The notes: generated from the sequence alone by a model not told the origin. DNA of 64,000 nucleotides from Bursaphelenchus xylophilus (GCA_904066235.2 CAJFCV020000002.1:7440001-7504000); one strand, 5' to 3'. Shown: positions 1-14,500, counted from the first letter of the stretch. Numbers and translations: made by a program.

Positions 1-472
1 TCTCGGGTGGCCTTGATCATTTCCTGGTCCCAACATTACTCCGCTTCCTTTGCGCGCCCCCATCTTTTCATAGAAATGTCATCCTTTGTGGGTGAAACCT
101 CGGAAACCAGCAGTTTTTGGTGGTGGGGAGAGGAATTTTAATCGATGAAGACGTCCGCCCAAATGATAAGGGAGATCTTCTCCATGGAATTCGATCAACC
201 CAGCCTTCCGGATGTTTCCCATTTCTTCTTTTTTTGTTGTTGTTTTTGGGGCGTTGCGGTTCCCTTGAAGGTTATCAAAATGTTTTGATGTTATTGTAAT
301 GCGTAAGGGCTTTTCTTTGGTTGAGGCCGGGACTAAATCAATTACCAATGAGTTCGAATTGTTTTGAATTATTTCTAAAGCTTTTAAAACAAGATTTACA
401 TTCACGTGTGATGATTTAGACGACCGATTGCTCAATTAATTGAAGTCTAATCAAAAAAAAAAATTTCCAGAA
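1..472. other. 5' flank of FAM89-like gene, no gene seen
   Basis: No coding region here has splice sites, family motifs or convincing composition. The open frame on the minus strand at 79-435 has no recognisable domain. The segment ends in an acceptor-like tttccag at 464-470, two bases before the start codon at 473, which looks like a spliced-leader acceptor or the end of an upstream 5' UTR intron. Confidence 0.4.
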
Positions 473-1375
473 ATGCGGGATGACATTGTGCCAAGATACC
501 AACGTAATTCCCATCCAGATAACTTCAGTACGTATCGAAAATTGTGCGAAAATCGAGTGAGGAGATTGGAAAGATACAAGAAATCAAAGTCTTTTTGCTC
601 ATTGGACGATATTTCATCGAGTAATCTGGAAACGGAGGGTGAGGAAGAGACAACCACATCTGCGGAACCAATTGCGTCATCGTCAACAGCCAGTACATCT
701 GCTGAAAACAGTAATTCAAATGCATTTCAAGTCCTCAAGGAGAAGATGGTGAGTGTTTGAATATTCATATTTTTAAACTAATTTTTGTAATCTTTATTTT
801 TTCTACAAAAGGAATTTACATTTCAGATTTCGTTGATGGAAAACGACGTCCAACTCCTTCAGAAGCTGCTCACCTTAGGAGATACGATCCAGGAACTCCG
901 TGAGAAGCAGGGTCTTCAGCATCGTTCATCCAGCGAGACTTCCCTTTCCTCGAATGCTGAAGAAGATGATGAATGGCGGCCCATGGTCTCTCAGCCCTTC
1001 AGTGCTTCCATGTCGGCGATCACGCGTCTTTATGTTGATGATGTTGATGATGATGATCCCGATGTCCTGAAGCCGAATGTTCAATACTTTTCGAGGAAGA
1101 ATTCGATTCTTCGAATCCCGATCCCTCCTAGAGCAAGTAATCGATATCTGGGAAGGAGATTGATTAACCGGGACAAGACCACACTCTGCGAGAAGGCGAA
1201 GGTGATGTTGGAAAAGGGAGGAGAGAGTGATAAGAGCTCCACTTTGAACAGCCAGTCGAGTCAGTCCAGTCAGGAGAGTGTGGGCACCACCAGAAATGGA
1301 GTCGGCAACTCTTCCCGGAATTCTGATGCCAGTCTGGACTCGGGAATTGCTTCGGCTTCGATTGATGCGGTTTGA
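473..1375 (+). CDS. FAM89: FAM89/LRAP25-like adapter protein
   Basis: Two exons, 473-748 and 827-1375, joined in phase through a GTGAGT...TTTCAG intron, give 274 aa. The junction rebuilds the family's signature helix: a leucine-rich stretch around residues 85-112 with LKEKM, then DVQLLQKLL and IQELREK. This matches the human FAM89A/B pattern LRKEM..L...D..LL..L....IQ. It is followed by a serine/acidic stretch (SSNAEEDDEW), also seen in FAM89. The N-terminus and the Ser-rich C-terminus look disordered; there is a short Asp run (VDDVDDDDPD) near residue 170. FAM89B (LRAP25) in vertebrates is an adapter linking MRCK and LIMK to lamellipodial actin; that role is inferred here. The protein is longer than the human one (about 184 aa). 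The start was chosen as the first ATG after the acceptor-like tttccag. Confidence 0.65.
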
Positions 1376-1783
1376 AAAAACAGCTTTCGCAAGGAAATAT
1401 GATTAACATTGAGTTTGAAAAGCATCTTTGCATTGGAATGTGTCTTCATTACCGTTACAATTTGTATCATCCCTTCTTCAAGCGGACGTTGCACGTCAAA
1501 CTGAGATAAGCTAAAACAGTCCGGTGAATGGATTGGCAATTTGCCAAAAAAAGACGCGAAAAAACGTTTTGTCGGGGGAGAAATGGGGAATTTTTGGGGC
1601 GAGAGAGTACGCTTTTGCGTGTCTTTTTCTCTCTTTCTCTGCGAAATCAAGACGAAGTGTAAAAAACCGATAGCGAAGAGTCTATTCCGGTCACCGGACT
1701 CCTCAGTTTGACGTGCGTTGTGCCTTCCGGGTACCCCGTATTTATTCCCTCCTCATATCAAGATCTCAGTTTTCTGTCACAAT

Positions 1784-1797
1784 TTTATTTAAATAAA
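1784..1797. terminator. Palindromic two-way polyadenylation signal
   Basis: The 14-mer TTTATTTAAATAAA is a perfect palindrome holding AATAAA on each strand (1792-1797 plus; 1784-1789 read on minus). It lies between the convergent FAM89-like gene (stop at 1375) and Di-Ras gene (stop at 1882). For Di-Ras it sits about 90 nt after the stop; for the plus gene it implies a 3' UTR of about 430 nt. The rest of 1376-1881 shows no gene. Confidence 0.5.
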
Positions 1798-1881
1798 TCT
1801 TAAGTGAATTGGCGTTGAACAAGATAGAAATTTGCATATTCCTCTAATAGAATTCTTAAAAACCAGTAGAATGAGGTCAGT

Positions 1882-2965
1882 TTACATGAGAACACAACGA
1901 CGACGAGTCCCGTTCTTGGCGTCCTCGTCGTTCGCCGTTAAGGCCAAATGTCTCTTCTTCTCCATGGACAACAACTTTTGGAACAACCTGCAATTACAAC
2001 CCCTCTTTAATTGGGTTACAAAATTCGAAAAGAGAGGTTTTTACAAAGTAATTACTTTAATGACATTACTTTTGACAAGACTTTCCGAACCGGATTCAAG
2101 GACACAAATGTTCTGGAATGTACGGAGAGGGAAGGGACAGTATTTCGCGTCAAACCGACGTTTATGGAATTTATGGCCTTCAAAAAAGTGACAGTAATTG
2201 AGGGTTCCGGGGGAAACACAGAATTCGGCGGTAAAAGTCTGAGAAAAGAAAGAAAGTTCAAGATAAACTCTACAAAATTCACAAAATATCAAAACTTACT
2301 CGGTGATATTCTCGTTACTCTTGGCACTGGTCTCGATGAATCCAACACCCCAGAGCTGAGCTTGTTCCTGTCCAACTGTCGCTTTGATTTGCCGTTTCTG
2401 CAATAAGTCAAAGCGGATTTTAATAGTTTACAAAGCAAACTGCAATGAGTAATATTAATTTATTGTAACTCACCGAGTCTTCATCTTTCTTATTCCCAAC
2501 CAACATGACGGGGAAGTCGTGGAGTTGATCCCCTTTCACCTCCTTTATCATCTCCCAAATCGGCCTCAATTCGACAAAGCTTTGAATGGAAGTAATCGAA
2601 TAAACCAGAAGGAACGCATGCCCCTTGCTGATGCTCAATCTCTGCATAGCAGGGAACTGATGACTGCCCGTTGTGTCGGTGACTTGCAGGGTGCATACAC
2701 TCTTCTGATTGCACGTGATCACTTGATCGTACTTATCCTCGATGGTCGGCACATAATTGTCGGAGAAGGTACCCTTTACAAAGCGCAACACGATCGACGA
2801 CTTTCCCACACCACCAGCTCCAAAGACGGCGACCCGATAATCGGCACTGGCGTCGGCCGCCGCAGCGGCCAATGCAGCAGATGCCGTGCTGTTGGAGGCG
2901 GTGGTGACCTTGCGGACGTTCTCCTCACCACTCATCATGGCCGGCGATGGATCAGCGATGGCCAT
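1882..2965 (-). CDS. drn-1: Di-Ras family small GTPase
   Basis: Three exons (2474-2965, 2300-2397, 1882-1987 on the minus strand) join in phase to give 231 aa. The G domain starts near residue 42 with [16 protein letters not shown] (P-loop), followed by VPTIED (switch I), [17 protein letters not shown] (G3/switch II; DTTGS is typical of Di-Ras where Ras has DTAGQ), NKKD (G4) and ETSAK (G5). It ends in the CAAX box CVLM, so it is probably prenylated and membrane-bound. The core is nearly superimposable on DIRAS2 and C. elegans DRN-1. The N-terminal 40 residues are an Ala-rich extension; a second Met (MMSGEEN) could be the real start. Di-Ras proteins have low GTPase activity, which agrees with Thr-Gly-Ser replacing Ala-Gly-Gln in G3. 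In worms the family acts in neuronal cAMP/synaptic signalling; function here is inferred. Confidence 0.92.
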
Positions 2966-5565
2966 GATTGGGGAACGTCGCTCACGGGGAGGGGGGTTTC
3001 ATCTGAAGGAAACGGTTAAATAAGAAGAAATCCATATATAATATTAAACGTTTCACGATGAGTGCTTTAAATGAAAGTTTCGAAAATTATTATTTCCTCA
3101 CCTTATGACTACAAACAGAGGCCAGCAAAGAATTGGACAAATAAGCGTTAAACGCGATCCCGTTCCTTACACTTTTTGTAATTAAAACCCGTGAATTTTG
3201 GCCTAAAACGCCTGAGGCAATTTGCCCTCGCTCTCCGATCTCTGACGCCCTCTCTGACACTCCTCTATACTATTACAAATTAACTGTCAAGACGTCCCCT
3301 TCATCCTCAAAAAAGGATTCCGTTTCCACGCCTACACCTGAGGGTCTCCGGATCCAAGGACAATTGAAATACTCCACTTTGAATAATTATAATAACCTTT
3401 TAAATTGCTAATTAGGATAAAGATATAAATGAGGCAAGGAGGGAATCCGATTCGCTGCGAATAATCCAATTTGTTACCGTAATCCGCAAAGTGTCATGAA
3501 ATTAAAAATCCAATTTCCCGTGTCCAATTGGCTTCAGCCTGCCAGCCGTGTACCATAAGACAATTTTCAACATTATGGCATCATTAAAAAATATAAAGGA
3601 AAAGGAGAAAATTCTGTGCAAAAGATAACAGTCGAAAGTTTTTGTAGCCATGCAGTACCGTAACTCCGAGATCTGAATTGGTTTTAGCCACTTGTAAAAT
3701 GACAAATTGTGGCCGAGGCAACAAAACGTAAAAAAGTAGGGCCAAAAACGGCGTAGCCAGAAGAATCCGGGGATCAATCTGGGAGTTTGGGTCCTGGAGG
3801 AATAAAAAAATCCATGGCCTCCTTTTCGACTTATGGCCATCCCCGAGAGTTTAAAAAGACAGACAAAAAAAGTAGAAGAAGAGGGTGAAAGGAGGTGGGC
3901 CAAGCGTTGAAGTCGCGCTTCGGCATCTTTTTTTTGCGGAAGACGACGAAGAAGCCCTCAGGGCAAAATTGTTTTTCGATAAAAAGCAGCCGGCACTCCA
4001 CCTCTTGGCCTTTCGCGAAGCGTGTGATTCCGGCACAAAAACCAGGTCCTTCTCCATCTCCTTTCTCCTCTCGTCCTTGTTTTAAAAAATGCAAATAGAG
4101 CCCCCGTTCCGGCCACTGGTGCTTAGGAATCTGTCCCCGGTGTTATTCCCAGCCCTTCCCGTTTAGAGAAGGGTTTCAATTCCGAAACGTGAATGCTTCG
4201 GTATCCATCGCTACAAGCATTGCCGCATCTTCCTTTTGTCACACTTAATGTTCAACAGGAAAAGTTGAACGTTAAGTTGAGAATCAATGAATCCCACTGA
4301 AATATGGAATGCATAGAAAAATAAAGCACATCCCTGTTACAAAAATATAACGAAAAAATTTACGGGAACGTTTCTTATAATTAGATCTGGCATAGGTGTT
4401 ATCAATTTCAACTAGTTTGAAGCCGCTTTAATATTCACGCACAGAGTCTAAAGTCACGTTATTTTGTCCGGAAAATAATGCGGATTCGGATTTTTATAGC
4501 CTATCTTCGCTTGGGGATGAGTAGCCGTGGCTGGAGATTTGGTGCGCGACTGCGGATATAACATCTGTTTTGATCTCAAATCCAGGTAGCATTAATACAT
4601 ACTAGGGTTGTTAATTCGTCTACTTGACGCATCAGTTACGTTGTCAAATTGTCGTCATTTTATGTCAAATTATTCTGTCGTTTTACATAATTGTCAACTT
4701 AGTTTTTTCATGGAAAATTTTTGTAGAATTTTACTAAAAACCGTAGGAATTAAAAAATTTTTTAGGAACTAACAATAATGGTCTTCTTGTCAAAACGACC
4801 GATGAAATAAGCAGTAAAACTGGTTATGACTAATATAAACGGTATTCTTCATAGTCTATGTTTAACTTGCGTTCGAAGGCTTCGTAGATCAGAATTTTCA
4901 ATTTTGCCAAGATGACGAGAATGGCGCAATCTGACGTCAGGTCAGATTTAGGCAAATTATATGTCCTTAGATCACAATTTTACGTAAGTACAAACCTCTA
5001 TAAAATTCTGGAGGATTTTTAATTTGAAAAATATACGGTCGATTTTTATCGACTGAAGTCTAGAAAAAGTATGTTACAGTAATCCCATCAATTAGAAATT
5101 TTTGAAATCATAGTCCCCCAAAAGCTTTAAGCAGCTGGTTTTGTGAAGTTAACATCTGGCTAGACAGATCTTTTTAGTGGAGACGAATATTTTGCCCTTT
5201 ACGATAGAAATAGGCATGAAACTTTTCATGCCAAGATTCGCAAAAAAGTGTCACATTTAAAAAAATTTTGACCTAAAAACTATGGTCGTTTCTGGAAAGC
5301 ATGAGTCTTGTCTTAATAATATTCTAAATTTGTGCCAAGCCGCATAAAAATCGGAACGTCTCGCTTGGAGTCCTTCCCCTGTCAGTTTGACTTTCATTCC
5401 TGTAATCAGTATCAACATTTTTAAACTCATTAGGAAACATATAAATACATACATACATAAATATTATGAGAGTGGAGTGTACATAAAGATAAAAAATAAC
5501 GAGTTAGAACCATGGAAGCTGTTGAGGAGGATTATTTCGACCTTTGGCCGCTTCCGTGACAGCCT
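2966..5565. other. Intergenic, no gene seen; contains a repeat copy
   Basis: Spans the upstream region of the Di-Ras gene to the 3' end of the TRRAP gene. No open frame has matching splice sites or a recognisable domain. A degenerate dispersed repeat occupies about 4600-4960 (separate entry). A short ATAC-rich microsatellite lies near 5445-5460. Confidence 0.5.
4600..4960. repeat. Dispersed MITE-like repeat, copy A
   Basis: Shares several blocks, in the same order, with an intron of the TRRAP gene (16343-16630). The blocks are gggttgttaa, then gttgtcaaattgtcgtcatt (copy B: gttgccaaattgccgtcatt), and at the far end gcttcgtagatcagaatttt (copy B: gcttcatatatcagaatttt). The ends of copy B are inverted versions of one another, suggesting a degenerate inverted-repeat element. 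Boundaries are approximate and no target duplication was identified. Confidence 0.5.
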
Positions 5566-8500
5566 TCAACGCTGTGAATTGACCCGCTTTGAACTGAGCT
5601 GCTTCTGAAATCACATTGTAGTACACAAAAAAGAATAATCCTAAACTCTTACTTGACAATCGATCCACGATTTCAACAGGCTTATCAGTGCAGAATTTCA
5701 ACGCTTCTAACTGAATCCGTTCGGAATTCCATTGATCTCCGCTGATATCTTCCAGTTGATCCCATAAAAGAACCCTCAAGATCAATGGGACTGCCTTGGA
5801 TGAGGCTATACTACGACACGCTGAGACAAAAGATCCACTTAGATGGCCAGAGAGGAAGACAGCTTCATTCAGATGATCTGTTTGGAAGAACTCGGAAATA
5901 TTCGGGGATAAACGTATACTATTTTCTTCGAGGTCGAGGGCGACTAAAAATAATTTAATTCAAACTTACATACCAACCGCATTTAAATGGTGACATTACT
6001 CTTACTTACATTTTCCATCATCCATTTTCACTTTCATTTCCGCTTCTGTAACATACAACTGGGCCGTGTATAATCCAATAAAAACTTTATCCAAATCCAT
6101 TTGATCCAATCCAAAAGCGAATCCCATGGCCATGAAGAGTCCCCATTGTTGAGTTAGCTTCTTCCTGACAGTCCAGAAGGTGGCTGTGTCGGGATAATGA
6201 TCCCTCATAAATTCAGTCAGCTCTGTCCTGGGGACATCCAAGTTTTCTTCCCACATATTCGAATCTGGGTGATGTCTTTGGAGACAAGCCTGGGCCAATG
6301 TGGAAATTGGCCAAAGAGTGTTCACGGAACGGTCGATCTCAGTTTGGGGGAAAGAAGCGGCAGATGAAAGAGGATAAGTCTCTGTCATCACTCTTCTGGA
6401 GCCCGTCTGGATTCGAAACGCGACTGGAAGATGGAGTTGGCGACGGCACATCTCCTGTAATAATTAAATCAGTACCCCTCTGTGAAGATCAATATGCAGG
6501 AAGTGAGTAAACTCACTCTAGTCTTTTGAAGTTCCGCGTTGATCATAATCAGCAGCTGACTCCACCGATTCATGGATCTGTTCGGCTTCTGGCGTTGGAT
6601 TAGATAGGAAAAGATCTTCCCATTCTGTGACAGTACTGATATGATATAAGCAATTCTATTGGCTCTCCACACTCGATGGCAAGTGGGTAAGAAGTGGGCG
6701 ATCTGCGAACTATGAAGACAATTTCTGGTCGGAATCCACATAGACGGAATGTCAACTTGTGCCAACTTCCCGTTAAACATCGCCAAAAATTGACTCAGAT
6801 CTTTAAGGAATACCATGCTGAAATAAAAACATAAAAAAAATATATTCGTTAACGACGATTATTTGTATTATCTTACCCTTCTAGTGACTTGAGATACTTT
6901 TCCAAGACCTTTAACCACTGGGTCAACGTTCCTTTGGCCTGATTATAATTGAGATCCCATCCATTACTCGATAAGTTGCTTAATTCAGTGAATATCATCC
7001 TCTTGAGTTCCCTCTCAATTGAGCTCATCTCAGTTTTTAATGGAATAATGTTTTCAAAATCATCTTTAAAACGTTTGAAGACGTCCTTAACATCATCTGA
7101 GATCTTCTCCTCTTCGATCTGAGCGTCACTCTTTTGTTGATGAAGCATTGTTCTGGAAATATTGCTTATGAACAAAAGAAAGCGGTAAAGTTTTAAAAGG
7201 ATATAAATTCTTACTGATTGATCACATCAACAATCCCCAAGAGCTTCTCAAACGTTTGTTCAGCCCAGGTCTCCGGGAACCCGTCTAATTCATTGAGGAT
7301 ATGATTCAACGCTTTGATATCTGCATATCTATCCACACAGACCGAATCAATCACACTCAACAACATTGTGAAAGCGTCTTCTTTGATCTCTGACCGGTCG
7401 TTTGAATCAACTGTAAGTTCAGGGACGTCCCCGTTCCCTGCTTCCTCACAAAGTTCAATCTGGATGTCATAATTATTTCTCGCCAACTTCTGTGTGTCAA
7501 CAAGAATATCGATGGGATCAGATGCTTTCCTTCGTGGGATCTTGAGCTAAAGTTTCGGAAATTACAAGTAAAATTAAACTGAAGGCTTCCCCACCTTGAC
7601 AAATCCGTCTTCTTCCTTTTCGCTTTCCGAATCTTCCAATTCCATTACATCAAATTCTTTCTCAACAGTCGATTCTAGCTTAAATTCCCTCAATTTGGTT
7701 ACATCCTTCACTTTCGGGATCAAATTCTTCTTCTGCAGGTACTGCAATAAACAAACTCGACGATTGAGGACTTGTCTGATCTCTTTCATCTTCTCCTTTT
7801 TCTGTGAATCCCTCTCAGACTCCAAATTTTTTTCTAATCTGAGTAAAGTCTTCACAGCGATCTTCAAAGCTTCATCTCTTTTTCTTTGGATGTATTCTTC
7901 ATCGGCCGTTGGTTCATTTGACACTTCCACGAAATCATCCGACTCTTTCTTGGTGCTCTCAACTACAAGTGGGGTCTTATTGTCGCGTTCATCCAAGGGT
8001 GGTGCACATCTCATCCAATCACTTATCAAGGGGAGACGAAGCTGTACTGCAATATAATAATAATAAAAACCAAGAATAAAAGTTCTTACAATCTTCGATT
8101 TTCTGAGTAATCAAATCAGATGGGAGTACAGTTCTCATCCGGAGGAGAGTCTGTTGGGGATAGGCATCCGCGATCTTCCGCAGCAATGCAGTCATCCCCT
8201 TGCTGGCTCTGTTCGCGACTTCAGCGATGATTTGATCCAACCTAAAATGAGATCAATGTAAACCAATTACAATCTCAGTAAGCACAAACAGCAACGACAT
8301 ACCAGAACAACCACATGGCCACCGGGACATTAGATGCTTGATTCTCAATGACCTCATCCAACGAGACCAGCACTAGCTTCTCTTCATCCGATGCCTCATC
8401 CCTCATTTCGTTCAGTCGTTTGTCCCCAATCTGAGCATCCAACGCAATCAATGACTTGTAAATGTGGAAGAATCGGGCCATGTACTTCCTAACCTTGGTT

Positions 8501-11500
8501 TCAGTCACCGTTCTAAGCATTTCCAGTAACGAAGTCAAAGTCTCTATTCCAATTCCCCTTGCTTCTTTGAACAATTCGTCATTGATACCTTCTGATATAA
8601 TTTTTCTGATTCTCGCGGAGAACTTTTGTTCCAAATGAATGGCCCAATATTTCCAGACAGTCTGACCATTCAGGGCGACTGGAAGGACTGGCGAATCCTC
8701 GGCCAGTTGGGCAGAGATCGAGAACATTCGATCGGCTTCGGCTTCTTTTCCGAGAGTTGAGAGGAGTTGCGCCCTGAGGGTAAATAAACGAGCAGCCAGT
8801 TCCTTGGGGAAAAACGCCGGGTTCACTTCATCCACCAAATCGAGAGCTCTCTCGACAAGCCCTGAGGGGTTTTGAGAGTTAAGAAGAGGAAGATAGGACA
8901 TGATTCCATAAGAGACATGAACCTTCCCCTCATCCACACATCTCTCTCCATACTTAATCACTCGATTCATTCGATCAGCTAGGCTAAAACAAATTAAATT
9001 GCGTCAAATAATGTAAACCGTACCTCAGCAAACACTTGGCTTCCTCGATTATCTTCATGCATCCATCGATCCTGTACAGTTTTGCCATTGAATGGAGTTG
9101 AGCGAGTTGTTGAAGGGATTCTTCATACAATTCAGCCTTTCTGTACATCCTGGCAAACGTGATCTGGGTCTGAGCGATCGAATGCAGAGGCTGCATTTGG
9201 CCTTGATGAGGGACTGAGGTCTGATCTGCACCATCAAATATCTTCATCACATTAAAATACTGCTGAATCCTCCATGAAAAAGCGGCCGACCAATGGGAGA
9301 GCGGGTCCACGGCAACCGAAGCAGCTCGACATCTCCAGGTCTTGATGAATTGTTTGATCTCATTAACCATCGAATTGTCCACATGGAATTGTGTGGAAGA
9401 GGAGACCCCAGTCTGGGCAGGAAAGACCGGTTCCACCGATCTGGTCGTAATCATCTTTTCACAGGCTGCTTGTCCAACTGACGCACTCTCCGTGATCTCC
9501 TGGATGCGCTGTGCTTTCCTCAAGACTTCCATATGAGCTTCACTTGTTATTGGTGGGAGTTGTCTCCATTCCGAAATCATAATATTGGACACTTCACTTG
9601 GGATGTATTCCAGTAATTTCTTGTTCTGATTCAGTTGGAATTCGGTGATGTTGCACATGGTCTTGTACAAAGATGCCTTGGCAACTTGTTCCTTCTGTCC
9701 GGTCGCTTCAATCTGAGAAGTTATCTCCCGAACCAGCTTCCACTCTCCTTGATGCCACGCAGCTTCGGCCAAGACTTCAGTGTTCGCGACGTCGGGATTA
9801 TTTACGAATTGAAGCAAAGTCCTCCAATCTCCCATCTCGGCGCAACTCTGCAACCACATCTCTTCCAGTTTCCGCAATTCGATATCGACAACTCTGATAT
9901 CGTAGAATGGGGCTGAAGAGGTGACTGTTTGCTGTTGGGTGGGATCGGTGAGGGAGTCTTGAGCAAAAAGTTCTCGGCCTTTTTTAATGGCCAGACGACT
10001 CTAAAAGCAATAAATTTACTTCAAACGCAGTAATTAGATCCTTCCTTATAGTCACTCCGTACCTGAATTCGTGCTTCTCTGTACATTCCCTGATAAAACA
10101 GTTGAATCGCCTCGATAGTTCCATTGAGACAAGCGCGTTTTCTCCACATAGCCGCCAAGAGATCGTGCTCTCCCAATCTCTCGTACAAGACAGCCAGTGA
10201 ATCCATCAGTCTAATGTCATCATGATAGAGACGTGTCGAGTTCATCAGATGTCGCGCCAACTGACTCTTCCTGAAGTTTGTTTCCATTCGATCCAGAACA
10301 GAGTACCATCCCTTGTGATTTATAGCGAGATATCTGAAATAGAATGAAGTATTGCCATGAGAGAAAAAAATAAATATTTAAAACAATTTCTTACTCCAAT
10401 GTCTGAGCGTCTATGTTAATGTCAGGTTGGCACCTCATGAAGGCTTCGTAGAAGCAATTCAATGGAGTAATGGGAAGATCCGCCGTCGATATTGTGACCC
10501 CACTTTTCAGGAAGAAGCTGGCTGTTTTAGTACGCTTCTCCCGATCTTCTGGACGCATCTGATTCCAAATCGAGATGAAGAAATCGATGAATACCCGCTT
10601 ACACAACCTCGGGTCAACATAACACATTTCCATCAACGACAAAAAGAACTCGTCAAGTTGTGTGGGAGGATCGGAATGAAGTCTGAAGAAGATACAGAAA
10701 GTTAAAACTCAATCGTGGCACTTACAGTGTTTCATACTCCATAAGTTGTTCTGGAGTCACTTTGGTATCTGGAGCAACAGGAGAATCTCTCCAGAGGATG
10801 GGGTTGGACACATGGGAGTCTCTGATCTCCTCCTTTGTCGCTCCATCTACATCCATGGGTTCCGAGGATCTCCCAGACAATGGAAATTCGATTCCAGGTT
10901 CATTATCTGACTCGAAAGTCGAGCCATTTATCAATAATATAGATGTCCTGTGATTTGATGGGGCAATTGTCGCTCTAAAAATATGAATTGCAATCCATTC
11001 AAAAACAAACAAATTGTGAACCATACTTCATCATCACGTTGAGGCAATGGTTCACCCAAAAAGTGCTGGACAACGGGATCCAGTTCTGTTCTCCGATGAT
11101 AAACATGACTCTCTCGAAGAGTGACCGAGGGAATTGGCACTCGAATAGTTGGAAGAAGGATCTCCTGGTGTGTTCATCTGAATTACCGAGGCCCCAGAAG
11201 AAGGCTGCCTGTAATTTCTGGCCACTCTCCGTTTTCCTGAGATCCTTATCACTGAAGACAGTGTGAACAGTGCTCAGGAAACGGAGAACGATAGAATTGG
11301 ATCCGTGATATTGTTTTTGAAGATGCGGGATTAGTCGGCATAACAATTGGACTCCGTAATGGGGAGCAATCTCCTTGTCATACTAAAGAAATGCATTTAT
11401 TTTAAAGTTCTCTTACCTGAATAATCTCTCCAGTAATTATAATCATCCTGTCCATTAATCTTTCTGGCAACAATCTCTCGCTCAAAGGGAACATCGACTG

Positions 11501-14500
11501 AGCTAGATTCCTTCTTGATTCAACGTCCAGATGACCAACACGAGGTCTAAGGATGTCCATGCAGATCACCAGGCATTCCATCGGTCTGTCCGGTTGTTGG
11601 GAAGGGACCGGAATGTATTCCTTGGCCAGTTTGGCAAACAATTTTAAGAAATTGTTGATGTGAGAATCAACGAATGACGGGTTTGCCTTGCAGAATATTC
11701 TCATCAAACTCAAAACCACAGTAATCTGGGCGCTTGTGCTTCCGGAAGTCGGGACATTGGGGTTAATCACCATCATCATGTTGTTGTTCAGGTATCTGAT
11801 CATGGCGTTATTGAGAATTTCAAACTGTTCAATTCCATAAGAAGTAACTTCGGTGCTTTCAACCAACTTGGTGAGCAATTTTATGACAGCTTGGTTGATT
11901 TGGAGATAAGGGTATGAAAAACATTCAGCCAGGTATTTCTCAAGTCTTCCGAGGATGTTCCGGAGGGCGTCGCCAGTCTGAAAATTTTTACATAACAGTA
12001 CCGGATTAAACCTACTAATCCATTTATAATCGTGGAGATGACCTCGATTGTGCCGACCACCATGCTTATTCTATTACTTTGTTGTTGCATTTCTGGCGGA
12101 GATTGAGCAAAGTCAATAAAGGGCTTTTCCAATAACGCCAGTTTCGGTCTTAGCTCTCCAAATATGTGGGGTTTCACTGCTAATCGAAGCAATACCAGAG
12201 CTCTTCTCACAATCTGATCGGTTGTCTGATTAACGGGCTGTTCCAAGGAAGTGGCCAGTTTCAGGAGGATATTGAAGATGGAATCAATGACATTTTGGTC
12301 GAACGACTCGTGGAGATTATCCACAGTTACATCTATGAATGGCTTGGGTTGATTAAATACACGTGGGACCGGGTTACCGCTTTGTTCTGCAGCCTTCACC
12401 GTCTAAAATACTAATCAAACAAAATAACTCCACTTTACCTCAAGCATCTTTTGCCTATGTTGTTCCCACTTGATACAAGTCTCGCACATATCCAAGGCAA
12501 CTTTCTTATTTTCGTTTGAATTATTCGTTAGGATTCGATGAACGGCAGAGTTCATCATTTTGGCGACGGTGCATCTCAGATTGAAAAGAACCTTGTAATG
12601 TCTCGCGGCGATAGTGATGCAGTGTACAATCTAAACAAAAATAATATCTTTAACTTCCTTCCGCACCTGTGACGTTGTAGGTTCATCGATACTTTTCTTG
12701 AGTACCGTAACCACTTGCTGATCTCCATCTTCCATTCTGGTTGGCATTGAAGGGATAATAATTTCCAAGGATTTCTTGACAACTTCCCTCAACTCTTGTT
12801 GATGTGCACTGACCAAAGCAGTCAACGCCTGAAGGACAATTCTCTTGGCAATAGAGAATTCTTCCATCAGATTGGCTATCAGATATTGTCCAGCATATTT
12901 TTCGATGAGATCTCCTTGATGCTGAGCTTGAAGGCACGGCCAACCGAACAGCATGAATAGACGCAGGCATTCTCCTTGCTTCCTAAATTTAACTTTCATG
13001 AAAATAATGCGACGCTCACTTTTGCTTCTTGTTATCATGGATGTGCACAGGGCACTTCTGAACGAGAAGAGCACAAAATTGATATAAAGTAATCTTGAGG
13101 AGGTCAGGGACAGGGAATTGTTTGTTATATGGTTCAATGACATTCAGACAGAACTGCCAGACAATACTTTTTTTGTTTTTCTGTTCTGGGTTCGGCTCGC
13201 ATCCCACAACTTCATCCACTGGGTACTTGTTAAAGGCATACACAAAGGATGGAGTAACAACATATTGTATAAAACGGGCCAGAACTTCAGACTCGGTTAC
13301 ACCGAATTGTTTCTTCCTCTCCTTCTCTTCGGGGTTAAAAAATTCGATCACTTTGGCAAAGGCTCTGTGACGCCATTGCATATCCATTGCCTAAAAAAGA
13401 CATACATAGTATCTATTTGAACTAAGACATAATGCGCAATATTATGCAACCTACAGGAATGATGTTTTCATCAATATGCCTCTTGAAGAAGGTAAAGTCG
13501 GTGATAAATTTATGGGAAAACGCGTAGCAACACGAGTACAGCACATCGATTCTTTCGGGATGAGCCCTAAAATACTCAGCCTCAACGATAACTCCGATAT
13601 AAAAATAAAAATTAAGCATTTTTCTTACGTTGTAAATTCCATAAAGATCCTGACGATTAGCTCTGGAACCTTGATCATACTCCCACTCGAGGAGAATAAA
13701 TGTCTCGTTTCGACGTGCAACTGATTAGTGAGAACTTGAGATCCCACTGTAGGGGCGTGTCCTTCTCTAATGATATACCGTCTCTTCATATCATCGGACT
13801 TCCAGAATTCCATCAAGACGGTGATCAACTCTGTGGCATCAGCGAAGTGCTCTTTTGATTTTTGTGAGATGGTGTGGATAAAAGTGAAGATGGCATTGTC
13901 CATAGCAAGACGCTGGCGCCCGTCCAGTTCGGGGAAATAGTGAACAAAGTCTGAAACAACTTTCAAGTAACCATTCATTTGTCTTACCATCACTCTCATC
14001 TTCGATGGACTCTCCCTTCAATAAGGTTCTAATTCTTTCACTTTCCTTCAGAATTCTTATTCTCAGTACCTCCGCTTCGTCCACTTTCACAATCTCATTC
14101 ACAAACAGACCGACAGCCCTTTGAGAAAGAATTGTATAACTCAAAAGAGTGTTAACAATCTTCTCGGGGATCCTGTTCAGACATTGGACCAGTTTGGAAA
14201 TCGTGTTCTGAAGCAGTTCCTCATCGCTAACGTTCAGAAATTCAATTGTCCCGGCCAAGAAAGAAATGGAATTCATCAAGAATGAGAACAATTGTTCCAC
14301 TACTGACGAATCACATGAGGAGGCAAGATTCAAACCGTAAAATAAGAGGAGAATATCATCTTCGGTCAATTTTTGGATATCCTTTTGGAAAATCTGGGTT
14401 CCAATCTCACCACAAACATGGAAAATGAGCCTGGTGGGGATCTCGGAGTTGACCATTTCCCTGAGATCAGACATCACCTTCAGCTTATTCACAGTCAGAA

